This document shows positions 16,688 through 25,405 of a DNA stretch of 25,510 bases, in pieces (position 1 is the stretch's first letter; every line of letters begins with the position of its first letter). The stretch covers positions 1 through 25,510 of the forward strand of contig JABMPI010000438.1 in assembly GCA_013203755.1 (NCBI GenBank), read 5' to 3'. The position numbers were made by a program, and so were the translations under genes. The notes under the pieces were generated by a model. That model was not told the DNA's origin. It saw nothing but the letters and a program-made list of their open reading frames with translations, and did no database searches. The stretch comes from Bacteroidota bacterium (lineage in GTDB: Bacteria > Bacteroidota > Bacteroidia > Bacteroidales > Prolixibacteraceae).

Positions 16688-18172
16688 TTATTTCTTTTTA
16701 ATGAATTTAAATAAGCTTCTTAAATCACTTTTTTCCAAAATATATATTGAAAATATAAATATAAACATAAACAATGTGTGACTCCCATATTTTATAAACG
16801 GTTGTAATGTGCCTGTATATAAGGAAATTGAATATAAAATTCCTGCCACCAAAAAATAAGTAAAAATTCGTTTTAGATTGTATGGAATTGGATAATATTT
16901 CTGACCAAGAAAGTAGGAGACAACCATCATTCCGAAGAAACAAATTAGAATAGCAAAAGCCGAACCTTTGTATCCAAAAATGGGGATTAATATAAAATTT
17001 AAGCTAATAGTTAATACTGCTCCACCAACTGCTATGTACGCGCCATAACGAGTCATATCGGTTAATTTATACCACATTGAAAGGGCAAAATAAATTCCAA
17101 AAAACAGGTTGGCCAACAATATTACCGGCACAATTGAAAAGCCTTCGTAATACTTGGCATCCCAATTTAATATTCTAATTAGATCGATATAAAATACCAT
17201 TCCCAAAAAAATAAACAATCCAAAAATCACAAAATATTTCATAATGTTGGCATGCATATTTTTATCGTCTTTCCCCTTTGCCTGCGAAAAAAAGAAGGGT
17301 TCGAAAGCGTATCTAAAAGCTTGAATAAACATATTCATTAAAACGGCAATTTTTACTCCGGCTCCGTAAATACCCAATTGCTCCATTGGATTTTGTTCCT
17401 CGGGAATTAAAAAAGGAATTAAAATTTTATCGATGTGCTGATTTGCAACTCCTGCCAAACCCACAATTAAAATTGGAAAAGAGTAACTCAACATTTTATA
17501 AAACAAGGCTTTATCAAATTCAAATGAGATTTTAAACATATTAGGTACCAACATTACCAAAGTAATTATTGATGCCAAAAGATTGGATATAAAAACATAA
17601 CCAACACCAATATCTGCTGAATAAATTGTGTGAATAAATGAGTCGGGATTTTCTGCCAGTTTCGGACAAACCAATAAGAAAAATATATTAAATGAAATAT
17701 TAGCTCCTATATTTACCAACTTAATAGACATAAATTTTAAGGGTCTGTTATTCAAACGTAACTGAGCAAATGGAATGGCTGTTAAAGCGTCAATAGCCAA
17801 TATTATACCCATCCATAATATGTACTCCGAATAGTCTTGATAATTTATAATTTCTGCGATGCCTTCTTTCAAAAAAACAACCAAAAATATAAATACTAAA
17901 GAGCTTAAAAACAGAGAAATTAATGAGGTTGAATAGACTTTCCCGGGATTTGAACTTTGTGATGCAAACCTAAAAAATCCAGTCTCCATTCCATAGGTTA
18001 AAAACACCATAAAAAAGGCTACGTATGCATAAAGATTGGTTACAATTCCGTAAACATCGGGAGCAAATAAAGTAACGTAAAGTGGCATTAACCACCAATT
18101 TAAAAAGCGACCTACAATGCTGCTCATTCCATAAATGACTGTGTCGCTTGCTAATTTCTTAAATGGATTCAA
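16688..18172 (-). CDS. Polysaccharide/lipid-linked oligosaccharide flippase (Wzx/MATE-like)
   Basis: A multi-pass membrane protein with about 12 to 14 helices, of the polysaccharide exporter (Wzx-like) family that flips undecaprenyl-linked glycans across the inner membrane. The N-terminal marks are SDTVIYGMSSIVGRFLNWWLMPLY and, further on, LNNRPLKFMSIKLVNIG, each typical of these proteins. No glycan cluster surrounds it, so the substrate is unclear. I prefer a TTG start at 18172 (494 residues, beginning xNPFKKLASD). The frame is open up to another TTG at 18211, but a perfect -7 box at 18190-18197 would then fall inside the coding region. There is no in-frame ATG before the first helix. It leads the probable rpiB, lutB, rrf2 operon. 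Confidence 0.85.
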   Translation of the reverse strand: MNPFKKLASDTVIYGMSSIVGRFLNWWLMPLYVTLFAPDVYGIVTNLYAYVAFFMVFLTYGMETGFFRFASQSSNPGKVYSTSLISLFLSSLVFIFLVVFLKEGIAEIINYQDYSEYILWMGIILAIDALTAIPFAQLRLNNRPLKFMSIKLVNIGANISFNIFFLLVCPKLAENPDSFIHTIYSADIGVGYVFISNLLASIITLVMLVPNMFKISFEFDKALFYKMLSYSFPILIVGLAGVANQHIDKILIPFLIPEEQNPMEQLGIYGAGVKIAVLMNMFIQAFRYAFEPFFFSQAKGKDDKNMHANIMKYFVIFGLFIFLGMVFYIDLIRILNWDAKYYEGFSIVPVILLANLFFGIYFALSMWYKLTDMTRYGAYIAVGGAVLTISLNFILIPIFGYKGSAFAILICFFGMMVVSYFLGQKYYPIPYNLKRIFTYFLVAGILYSISLYTGTLQPFIKYGSHTLFMFIFIFSIYILEKSDLRSLFKFIKKK

Positions 18173-18189
18173 TTGAGTATATTTTAAAA

Positions 18190-18197
18190 CAAAGATA
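18190..18197 (-). promoter_or_regulatory. -7 promoter box (TATCTTTG) for the flippase operon
   Basis: A perfect TAnnTTTG on the minus strand, 17 bp before the TTG start at 18172. The -33 region has no clean TTTG at the usual distance. It faces away from a second TATCTTTG at 18253-18260, so the gap holds back-to-back promoters. Confidence 0.5.
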
Positions 18198-18252
18198 TAA
18201 TAGATTAACAATGTTGCTACTTAATAATTGCACAACGTAAGTTTATTAATTT

Positions 18253-18260
18253 TATCTTTG
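18253..18260 (+). promoter_or_regulatory. -7 promoter box (TATCTTTG) inside a 19-bp palindrome
   Basis: A perfect TAnnTTTG lies 21 bp before the ATG at 18282. A TTG occurs about 22 bp upstream and may serve as the -33 element. The box sits within a 9-bp perfect inverted repeat (TTTATCTTT, one base, AAAGATAAA, at 18251-18269), which might be an operator. Confidence 0.5.
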
Positions 18261-18281
18261 AAAGATAAATAAATCAATGAA

Positions 18282-19355
18282 ATGAAACGAACCACTTTTC
18301 CCTTTTTATTAATATTTTCCCTTTTTATAACTTTTTTTTCTTGTTCTAATACGCCTAAACGTTCGCGTAAACCGGTGAGTACAATTACCATTCAACCCAA
18401 TAAAAGAAATTATGTTTTTGGAGAAAAAGTTTCTGTAAACGTTAAAACAAAACTCAAAAACGGTGAAATAAAAAACATAAAAGTTTATTATAAAAATCAA
18501 CTTTTAAAAGAGAGTAAAGAGTTAGATTTTACTGTTGATGGAATTGAAATTCAAAGCTTGGGAATCAATAATTTTAGGGTGGATGCGGTGAAAATGGACG
18601 CTTTAAATAATACCAGAACAAAAAGTATTAGTGCAGTATCAAATGTTGTTCCCAAAAAACTTACGTATAAAATTATTGAAAAATATCCTCATTCAAAAAC
18701 ATATTATACAGAGGGGTTAGAGTTTTACAATGGATTTATTTACGAAGGAACCGGAGAAAATGGATCTTCCGGAATCTTCAAAATTAATCTTGCAAGCGGA
18801 AATGCTGATCAATCTCATTTAATGAAAGAGAAATATTTTGGAGAAGGAATTACGATTTTAAACGATAAAATTTATCAACTTACTTATCGTTCAAAAAAAG
18901 GATTTATATACAATTTAAAAAACTTTGTTGTAATTGATAGTTTTCAATATAAATCTGCAGAAGGGTGGGGACTTACCAACGATGGAACTAACCTTATTAT
19001 GAGTGATGGAACACAATTTTTAACCTGGTTAAATCCTAATGATTTATCAGTAATTAAAAAGATAGAAGTTGCTAATAATAAAGGTATTGTAACTAATTTA
19101 AATGAATTGGAATACATTAACGGAAGTATTTATGCCAACATTTACACCACTGAAACAATTGTACAAATTGAACCCGAAACAGGAAAAATTATTTCAGAAG
19201 TAAATATGGCAGGTATCATAAACATGTACCACAATCAAAAAGATAGAATTGATGTTATGAATGGTATTGCATACGACCAAAACTCCAACAAAATATTTGT
19301 TACCGGAAAGTTGTGGCCAAAATTATTCGAAGTAGAATTTATTGAAAAAAAGTAG
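18282..19355 (+). CDS. Glutaminyl-peptide cyclotransferase-like lipoprotein
   Basis: A 357-residue lipoprotein (signal ending TFFSC, Cys21). Residues about 35-125 look like a small beta-sandwich, perhaps Ig-like. Residues about 135-357 match the plant-type five-bladed glutamine cyclotransferase family: HSKTYYTEGLEFYNG, YEGTGENGSSGIFKINL, KYFGEGITILNDKIYQLTY, NELEYINGSIYANIY and NGIAYDQNSNKIFVTGK in that order. Such enzymes convert N-terminal Gln to pyroglutamate, and an envelope enzyme could cap exported proteins. Bacteroidota export many proteins with Gln right after signal cleavage, so this would fit. The start codon is set by an overlapping stop (ATGAAATGA) just upstream. Confidence 0.85.
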   Translation: MKRTTFPFLLIFSLFITFFSCSNTPKRSRKPVSTITIQPNKRNYVFGEKVSVNVKTKLKNGEIKNIKVYYKNQLLKESKELDFTVDGIEIQSLGINNFRVDAVKMDALNNTRTKSISAVSNVVPKKLTYKIIEKYPHSKTYYTEGLEFYNGFIYEGTGENGSSGIFKINLASGNADQSHLMKEKYFGEGITILNDKIYQLTYRSKKGFIYNLKNFVVIDSFQYKSAEGWGLTNDGTNLIMSDGTQFLTWLNPNDLSVIKKIEVANNKGIVTNLNELEYINGSIYANIYTTETIVQIEPETGKIISEVNMAGIINMYHNQKDRIDVMNGIAYDQNSNKIFVTGKLWPKLFEVEFIEKK

Positions 19356-19435
19356 TGAGTAATTAGTAGCTAGTATTTATACCAATACTGATAAATTTTA
19401 ATTGATTTTATTCTTTTTACATTCTTCCATAATCC

Positions 19436-20458
19436 TTAAAATAGGGAAGGAGAGTCTCCATATTTTATACGACCTAAATGTTTGTATGCCAAATCTGTAA
19501 CTTCTCTTCCGCGCGGAGTACGTTTAATAAATCCCTCCTTAATTAAAAACGGTTCGTACACCTCTTCAATGGTACCACTGTCTTCGCCAACTGCAGTTGC
19601 TATGGTAGAAATTCCAACCGGACCACCTTTAAATTTATCAATAATACAAAGTAAAATACGGTTATCCATTTCGTCCAATCCATATTCATCTATATTAAGC
19701 GCTTTTAACGAATGTTTGGTTATTTTCATATCAATCGCCCCATTGCCTTTTACCTGGGCAAAATCGCGTACCCTACGCAGCAACGAGTTGACAATACGAG
19801 GTGTGCCTCTACTTCTAAACGCAATTTCTTTTGCAGCATCGTCATCAATTTTAACATTTAAAATACCGGCCGAACGTTTTACAATTCCGGTAAGTACATC
19901 AGCATCGTAATATTCTAAATGCGAATTTATTCCAAATCTGGCTCTTAATGGCGCAGTTAATAAACCTGAACGTGTAGTAGCTCCAATTAATGTAAAATTA
20001 TTTAATTCCAACTGAACGGAGCGTGCACTGGGTCCTTTATCAATCATTATATCTATTCGAAAATCTTCCATTGCCGAGTATAAATACTCCTCCACAATAG
20101 GCGATAAACGATGTATTTCGTCGATAAAGAGAACATCACTTTCTTCGAGGTTTGTAAGTAACCCGGCCAAATCGCCAGGTTTATCTAAAACCGGTCCCGA
20201 AGTAATTTTAATACCTACTTCCAACTCGTTGGCAATAATATTTGATAAAGTTGTTTTACCCAATCCTGGAGGCCCATGTAACAAAACATGATCTAACGAT
20301 TCGCCCCGCATTTTTGCTGCTTGTACAAAAATTTTAAGGTTTTCTACTATTTGTTTTTGCCCGCTAAAATCGTTAAATTGAAGTGGTCTCAATTTTTTAT
20401 CCAGCTCTTTTTCGTTGTCAGGAAACGACTCACTTCTTATGTCTAATTCTATTGCCAT
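19436..20458 (-). CDS. ruvB: Holliday junction branch migration helicase RuvB
   Basis: A 340-residue AAA+ motor that, with RuvA, drives Holliday junction branch migration in recombination and repair. Walker A is GPPGLGKTT at 62-70 and Walker B is LFIDEIHR with D113 and E114. The RuvB signatures follow: GATTRSGLLTAPLRARFG with the arginine finger region, RSRGTPRIVNSLLRRVRDF for sensor 2, and a C-terminal winged helix (GGPVGISTIATAVGE, IKRTPRGREVT). Length is typical. It begins 3 bp after the response-regulator stop, so the two are co-transcribed. It converges with the glutaminyl cyclase-like gene. Confidence 0.98.
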   Translation of the reverse strand: MAIELDIRSESFPDNEKELDKKLRPLQFNDFSGQKQIVENLKIFVQAAKMRGESLDHVLLHGPPGLGKTTLSNIIANELEVGIKITSGPVLDKPGDLAGLLTNLEESDVLFIDEIHRLSPIVEEYLYSAMEDFRIDIMIDKGPSARSVQLELNNFTLIGATTRSGLLTAPLRARFGINSHLEYYDADVLTGIVKRSAGILNVKIDDDAAKEIAFRSRGTPRIVNSLLRRVRDFAQVKGNGAIDMKITKHSLKALNIDEYGLDEMDNRILLCIIDKFKGGPVGISTIATAVGEDSGTIEEVYEPFLIKEGFIKRTPRGREVTDLAYKHLGRIKYGDSPSLF

Positions 20459-20461
20459 TTT

Positions 20462-20839
20462 TTATTCAGGCTCAATAAATGAATGAATTTTAGCAGCTAA
20501 TTGATCGGCAGTAAATGGTTTAGATAAATATTCATTCATACCAGCTTCAAAACATTTAATGCGGTCGTTATCTAAAGTATTTGCTGTTAGTGCAATAATT
20601 GGTACCGGGTTTTCAATACCAATTTCTTTTTCGTGCTTTCTAATTTCAATGGTTATTTCAAAGCCATTCATTTCTGGTAGCATTAAATCCATTAAAATTA
20701 TATCAAATTGATTTTCCTTTGCAGTTTTAACGGCGTCCAAACCATTGCTAACTGCTGTAATGTCGTAGTTATATTTTTTTAAATTAAACATTACTACTTT
20801 TTGATTTAATAAGTTGTCTTCAACTAAAAGTATTTTCAA
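20462..20839 (-). CDS. Single-domain response regulator (CheY-like receiver)
   Basis: A 125-residue stand-alone receiver domain with no output domain. Key residues are E7 and D8 (acid pocket, LLVEDN), phosphoacceptor D51 in ILMDLMLPEMNGFE, T85 in IIALTAN and K107 in YLSKPF. The VEDNxxNQ opening is typical of receivers in hybrid histidine kinase phosphorelays, so it may pass phosphate between proteins. No kinase is nearby. The start codon is TTG; no in-frame ATG lies just upstream, and this start gives the normal first strand. It precedes ruvB by 3 bp. Confidence 0.92.
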   Translation of the reverse strand: MKILLVEDNLLNQKVVMFNLKKYNYDITAVSNGLDAVKTAKENQFDIILMDLMLPEMNGFEITIEIRKHEKEIGIENPVPIIALTANTLDNDRIKCFEAGMNEYLSKPFTADQLAAKIHSFIEPE

Positions 20840-21277
20840 AGTCTTCTGTATTATATATATTCTTATTTAAGTAAATATTAAAAACAATAATAGTTATTAT
20901 ATCCGGTTGATAGGTGTTAATTACTATTTTTAAATATTTGTAAAGATAACATTAACAGTTTTTCAAACCAGTTTTCAACATCTTTTTTAGCTATTAAATT
21001 GTTAAGGTGTAAATAAATAACTATAGTTTTTAACAACTGTTAATAGCAGTTGAGTGTTATAAATTTCAGCTATCAACAGGTTAATAAACTGTGAATAGAA
21101 TTCGATTAAATAATGATATGTACTTGAGGTTTATTACAGCATTAAACATATATGCAAAAATGAGTGAGGAAAGCAAATATTATATTAAAAGATTACTTTT
21201 GTTTTATGAGCAATTTTTGAACGTTTATTAACAATTGTAGTTTTTGTAAGAATTTGTAAAATAGACCATTATAATTT
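20840..21277. other. 438-bp AT-rich gap between divergent genes, possible replication-origin region
   Basis: There is no convincing gene here. Several sites look like weak DnaA boxes, each two or more bases from TTATCCACA: TTTTCAACA (20972-20980), CTATCAACA (21070-21078), CTATTCACA on the minus strand (21090-21098) and TTATTAACA (21225-21233). Over 21001-21240 a hand count gives 39 G and 20 C on the plus strand. To the left most genes read minus; to the right all read plus. It must also hold the promoters of the response regulator and DUF4175 genes, but I see no perfect -7 box for either. Confidence 0.35.
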
Positions 21278-24200
21278 ATGACTAAAAATTTCAACATACT
21301 TGTTAATAAGCTAAATTTATTCAAGCGTAAGTACTATTCTTACAAATTATTGAAAGGTTTGGTATTGACATTATTTTTCCTTTTGGCTGTGTATACCTCA
21401 TTTTCATTGGTTGAATATATGGTTTATTTGTCGGCTGATGTAAGAAAAATTTTCTTTTTTGGTTTCCTTATTTTTGCTTTTTTACTAATTGCTCAGTTTA
21501 TTGGAATTCCTATTTTAAAGCTTTTGCATATTTTAAATCCCATCGATTTAAAATCTACCAGTGGGCTTATTCAAAAACACTTTTCTGAAATAGAAGACAA
21601 ATTATTGAATATTATTGAATTGTCTGATTTTAATGATAATCAATATTCCAAGGATATTGTATTGGCAAGTATCGATCAGAAAATTGATGAACTAAAAGTG
21701 TTTAATTTTAATGATGCCATTCAGTATAAAAATATTAGATTAGTAATTATTTACTTGAGTGTAAGTGTTTTAGTGTCGTTAGGAATTCTTTTGGTGAATG
21801 GAAATATATTTACAGATTCTACAAACCGACTTCTACATTATAATACCACTTTTGTAAAACCGCCACCGTTTACTTTTACGTTAAAAAATATAGTCTTGCA
21901 AGCTAAAAAGGGTGATTCTTTTACTATTCAAGTTAAAACGGAGGGTGATGCAATTCCACAAATAGCTTATATAAATATTGAAGGAAATAATTATCTGATG
22001 AAAACTTCTTCTGTGGGGGTTTTTGAATTTGAAATGGTATCGGTAATTAATCCGGTTCAATTCTATTTTACCGATTTGAAATTTAATTCGCAGGTTTATA
22101 ATTTGCAATTGTTACCAAAACCGGGAATAATACAATTTATAACTTTCATTAAACCACCTTCTTATACAAGTATTCAAAATCAAACATTCGAAAATATTGG
22201 AGATTTACTAGTACCCAACGGAACTTTAATAGAGTGGAATTTTAGTGGAATAGATGTGGATTCGTTGTACCTGTTTTTACAAGATTCTACTAAAATAGTG
22301 GCAGCGGGTTTAAATAATAGTTTTATTGCCGAATCAAAGTTTTATAAATCAACTAATTATAATGTTTTTATTCAGAATACAATTACTGAACCCGAGTTGG
22401 CATTGTCCTATTCAATTGAAGTAATTCCAGATTTGTTTCCGGAAATTCAAGTTAATCAAGTAAACGATTCCTTGCAATTAACCCGCTTCTTTTTTAAAGG
22501 TATAATTGGCGACGATTACGGTTTTTCAAACTTGCGTTTTCATTATAATGTTGATAATTCTGATTCTACTATTTCTATTCCTTTTGTTCGCAATTTAAGC
22601 GACCAGGAGTTTTATTTTAGTTTCGATTTTGTGGAATTAGAAAAACCTGAAGGCACCATTTCATACTATTTTTCTGTTACAGATAACGATATTATAAACG
22701 GGTTTAAAACAACAACATCGGATAATTTTATTTTCGAATTCCCCGATAGGGAACAAATGTTAGCCAGTGACAAAGAACAGTTTGATAAGCTGGAAAAACA
22801 GGTGGAAGAGAGTAGGGAACTGGCTAAAGATATTCAGGATGATTTAAAAAATCTTCAGCTGAAAAATATGGATAGTAATGTTTCTGAATGGGAAAAGTCG
22901 CAAATGGTTAGTGATATAGTTTCGAAACAAAACAAATTAGAACAACTGTACGACCAAATAAAAAAGGACAACGAAAATTTAAATAATTACATGAACTCTT
23001 TCAACGAACAAAATGAGGCAATGGCTGAAAAACAAAAACAAATTGAAGAGTTATTAGAGGAGGTTTTTACTGATGAGTTGAAAAAATTGATGGAGGAGTT
23101 TAATAAACTGGCTGAGGAATTTGATAGCAAAAAGTTGAATGAGCTATCGAAAGAAATGGATTTGACTTTTGAGGATTTGCAAAAACAGTTGGACAGAAAC
23201 CTGGAGATGTTGCGTAAAATGAAAATTGAACAGAATCTTCAGAATGTAATTGATCAGGTAAATAAAGTTGCGAAGGAGGAGGAAAAGCTTGCTCAGGAAG
23301 TTATTGAAGAGAAAAATTATGAAGAGGTAAAAGAGCAAATTGAAAATCATCAGGAAGATTTAAAGCAGTTGGAAGAACAGTTACAAGATGCCTTAGAAAT
23401 GAATAAGGAACTGGAGGAACCAATGAATTTCGATGATTTTGATGAAGACTTTGAAGAAGTTGATAAAAGTATAGAAAACAGTAAAAAGGAACTGGATAAA
23501 AAGAATAAGAAAAAGTCGGGATCAAGTTTAAAAAACACTTCAGAAAAATTGCAAAATATGGCTTTCGGAATGCAGCAAATGCTGGATATGAATAGCATGG
23601 AGCAAAATATGGAGAACATTGATAACCTAAAACAGATATTAAGTAATTTAATTTTCTTGTCGTTTTCGCAAGAGGAGGTTTTAAGTAATTTGAACGGTAT
23701 TAGTGCAAAAGATCCGTCATTGATTCAATTAAATCAAAATCAGAAAAAGATTCTGGATCAAAGTAAAATAGTAAAAGATTCGTTGTATTCACTTGCTATG
23801 CGAACTCCGCAAATTACAAGTATGGTAAATAAAGAATTGTTGGCTTTGGAACTGTATTTAACAAAAGCGACTGAAGAAATGGAGGAAGCCCTTTTTCCAA
23901 ATGCGCGGGTAAGTCAGCAGTTTGTTGTTACTGCCACTAATAACTTAGCACTAATGTTAAATGAAGCGCTTGAAAATTTGGAAGAACAAATGGCAAATGC
24001 AAAGCCCGGCGACCAACAATGTGAAAATACTGGAGGAAAAGGAAAATCAGGAATGCCTTCAATGAAAGAGTCTTCTGAAAGTATGAAACAACAACTTCAG
24101 AAAATGATTGAACAAATGAAAAATGGGCAAGGAAAAAATATGAGTCAGCAATTGGGACAGAGTTTAATGGAGCACGAAATGATGCAGCAAATGCTGCGAG

Positions 24201-24571
24201 ATCTTATGAATAATGGAAGTGTTGGCAGCGGTACAAAAGAGAAATTGCAGCAAATCGATAATATGTTGGAGCAAAATCGTAAAGAGTTAATGAATAAAAG
24301 TATTAACGCAGAAACAATTGCTCGCCAGAATTTAATAACTACCCGTTTATTGGAAGCTGAAAAAGCCGAAATGGAGCGTGAATTTGAAAATAAGCGTGAA
24401 TCCGAAAGCGCTGAAGACTTCTATAGTAACCCAATTAAGTTTTTCGAGTATAAAGAGAAGGAGAATTTAGCTATCGAGTATTTGAATATGAACTCGCATA
24501 AATTGAATAATTTTTATATAAATAAGTACAAACAATACCTAAATAATATAGAAAAAAGTAGTGATAGATAG
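21278..24571 (+). CDS. DUF4175 family membrane/coiled-coil protein
   Basis: A 1097-residue protein that I assign to the DUF4175-type proteins of Bacteroidota. Three hydrophobic helices lie near the N terminus (about 24-50, 57-82 and 152-174). A beta-rich region follows (about 190-485), with repeated strand pairs such as VKPPPFTFTLKNI and FIKPPSYTSIQN. Residues about 490-780 are long E, K, Q and N-rich coiled coil; the last 300 are Met/Gln-rich helices (QQMLRDLMNNG) ending near TRLLEAEKAEMEREFE. This suggests an inner-membrane anchored periplasmic stalk or scaffold. Function is unknown. Its stop overlaps the next gene by 11 bp. Confidence 0.75.
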   Translation: MTKNFNILVNKLNLFKRKYYSYKLLKGLVLTLFFLLAVYTSFSLVEYMVYLSADVRKIFFFGFLIFAFLLIAQFIGIPILKLLHILNPIDLKSTSGLIQKHFSEIEDKLLNIIELSDFNDNQYSKDIVLASIDQKIDELKVFNFNDAIQYKNIRLVIIYLSVSVLVSLGILLVNGNIFTDSTNRLLHYNTTFVKPPPFTFTLKNIVLQAKKGDSFTIQVKTEGDAIPQIAYINIEGNNYLMKTSSVGVFEFEMVSVINPVQFYFTDLKFNSQVYNLQLLPKPGIIQFITFIKPPSYTSIQNQTFENIGDLLVPNGTLIEWNFSGIDVDSLYLFLQDSTKIVAAGLNNSFIAESKFYKSTNYNVFIQNTITEPELALSYSIEVIPDLFPEIQVNQVNDSLQLTRFFFKGIIGDDYGFSNLRFHYNVDNSDSTISIPFVRNLSDQEFYFSFDFVELEKPEGTISYYFSVTDNDIINGFKTTTSDNFIFEFPDREQMLASDKEQFDKLEKQVEESRELAKDIQDDLKNLQLKNMDSNVSEWEKSQMVSDIVSKQNKLEQLYDQIKKDNENLNNYMNSFNEQNEAMAEKQKQIEELLEEVFTDELKKLMEEFNKLAEEFDSKKLNELSKEMDLTFEDLQKQLDRNLEMLRKMKIEQNLQNVIDQVNKVAKEEEKLAQEVIEEKNYEEVKEQIENHQEDLKQLEEQLQDALEMNKELEEPMNFDDFDEDFEEVDKSIENSKKELDKKNKKKSGSSLKNTSEKLQNMAFGMQQMLDMNSMEQNMENIDNLKQILSNLIFLSFSQEEVLSNLNGISAKDPSLIQLNQNQKKILDQSKIVKDSLYSLAMRTPQITSMVNKELLALELYLTKATEEMEEALFPNARVSQQFVVTATNNLALMLNEALENLEEQMANAKPGDQQCENTGGKGKSGMPSMKESSESMKQQLQKMIEQMKNGQGKNMSQQLGQSLMEHEMMQQMLRDLMNNGSVGSGTKEKLQQIDNMLEQNRKELMNKSINAETIARQNLITTRLLEAEKAEMEREFENKRESESAEDFYSNPIKFFEYKEKENLAIEYLNMNSHKLNNFYINKYKQYLNNIEKSSDR

Positions 24572-24971
24572 CCCTCCTAAAATACTAGTGATAAAGTCAG
24601 ACATTTCAAAATTAGTAAAAGTTCAAAGTTTTGTTAATGAGATATTTGTGCAATATAATATATCTCATGGATATTTTAATAGAGTGTTTCTTTGTGTGTC
24701 TGAAGCAGTTGTTAATTCTATTGAGCATGGGAATAAAAATGATACAAATAAAGAGGTTTCAATTGTTGTAGATTGTAAATTGAAATCTCTTTTTGTTAAA
24801 ATAATTGATGAAGGCGAAGGTTTTAATTTAGATGAAGTAGCCGATCCTACAAAAGGTGAAAATATAAAAAAGGAATTTGGTAGGGGAATACATATTATAA
24901 AATCGTTATCAGAACATATTGAATACAATCAAAAAGAAAATAGTTTTCAGTTTAAAATAGAATGTAAGTGA
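24561..24971 (+). CDS. RsbW-type serine kinase/ATP-binding protein (GHKL fold)
   Basis: A 136-residue stand-alone histidine-kinase-like ATPase domain of the anti-sigma factor type. The N box is SEAVVNSIEHGN (E48, N52), the G1 box DEGEGF (83-88) and the G2 box GRGIHII (107-113). RsbW and SpoIIAB relatives phosphorylate an STAS anti-sigma-factor antagonist and bind a sigma factor, but neither partner is in the window. It starts with GTG, overlaps the DUF4175 gene by 11 bp and overlaps ybeY by 4 bp (GTGA), so translation is probably coupled. Confidence 0.87.
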   Translation: MIDSPPKILVIKSDISKLVKVQSFVNEIFVQYNISHGYFNRVFLCVSEAVVNSIEHGNKNDTNKEVSIVVDCKLKSLFVKIIDEGEGFNLDEVADPTKGENIKKEFGRGIHIIKSLSEHIEYNQKENSFQFKIECK

Positions 24972-25405
24972 GTAGTATAGATTTTTATTTCGAGGATATC
25001 CAACCATTTTCCATCCATAGTAAACACATTCAAAAATATATTAAGGCCTTGGTAAACAGTGAGTTAAGGAAGTGTGGGGATATTTCGGTTATATTTTGTT
25101 CCGACGATCATTTGTTGGAGATGAATAAACAATATTTAAATCACGACTATTATACTGATATAATTACTTTCGATTATGTAGAGGATAATGTAATTTCGGG
25201 CGATTTATTTATAAGCTTCGATAGAATTGTAGATAATGCAGAAGAACTCGATATTGAGTTGATTAAAGAAGTTTATAGAGTTGTTTTTCATGGAGTTTTG
25301 CACTTGGTTGGTTACAAGGATAAAACGGATGAAGAACAAAATTTGATGACGGAAAAGGAGAATTATTATTTAAGTGAAGTTGATTTTAGAGGGAAAGAGT
25401 TATGA
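24968..25405 (+). CDS. ybeY: Endoribonuclease YbeY (rRNA maturation factor)
   Basis: A 145-residue metal-dependent RNase of the UPF0054 family, needed for 16S rRNA 3' end maturation and ribosome quality control. The zinc motif is HGVLHLVGYKDKT with H108, H112 and D118; the third ligand is Asp where E. coli has His in GYDH, a variation I recall from Bacteroidota. The upstream core YYTDIITFDY and SGDLFIS are also typical. It starts with GTG overlapping the preceding stop by 4 bp, and its own TGA overlaps the mnmG ATG by 4 bp. Confidence 0.95.
   Translation: MSSIDFYFEDIQPFSIHSKHIQKYIKALVNSELRKCGDISVIFCSDDHLLEMNKQYLNHDYYTDIITFDYVEDNVISGDLFISFDRIVDNAEELDIELIKEVYRVVFHGVLHLVGYKDKTDEEQNLMTEKENYYLSEVDFRGKEL

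Noticed and set aside
16688..18211. Flippase start at the TTG at 18211
   Set aside because: It would place a perfect promoter box within the coding region and add 13 residues ahead of the usual NPFKKLA-type beginning.
19372..19389. AGTATT/AATACT stem between the converging cyclase-like and ruvB genes
   Set aside because: A 6-bp AT-only stem with no adjoining T run is too weak to call a terminator.
23144..23619. Minus-strand frames inside the DUF4175 coiled-coil region, rich in Phe, Leu and Ser
   Set aside because: They are the antisense of E/K/Q-rich codons, which mimics hydrophobic proteins; the plus frame is the real gene.
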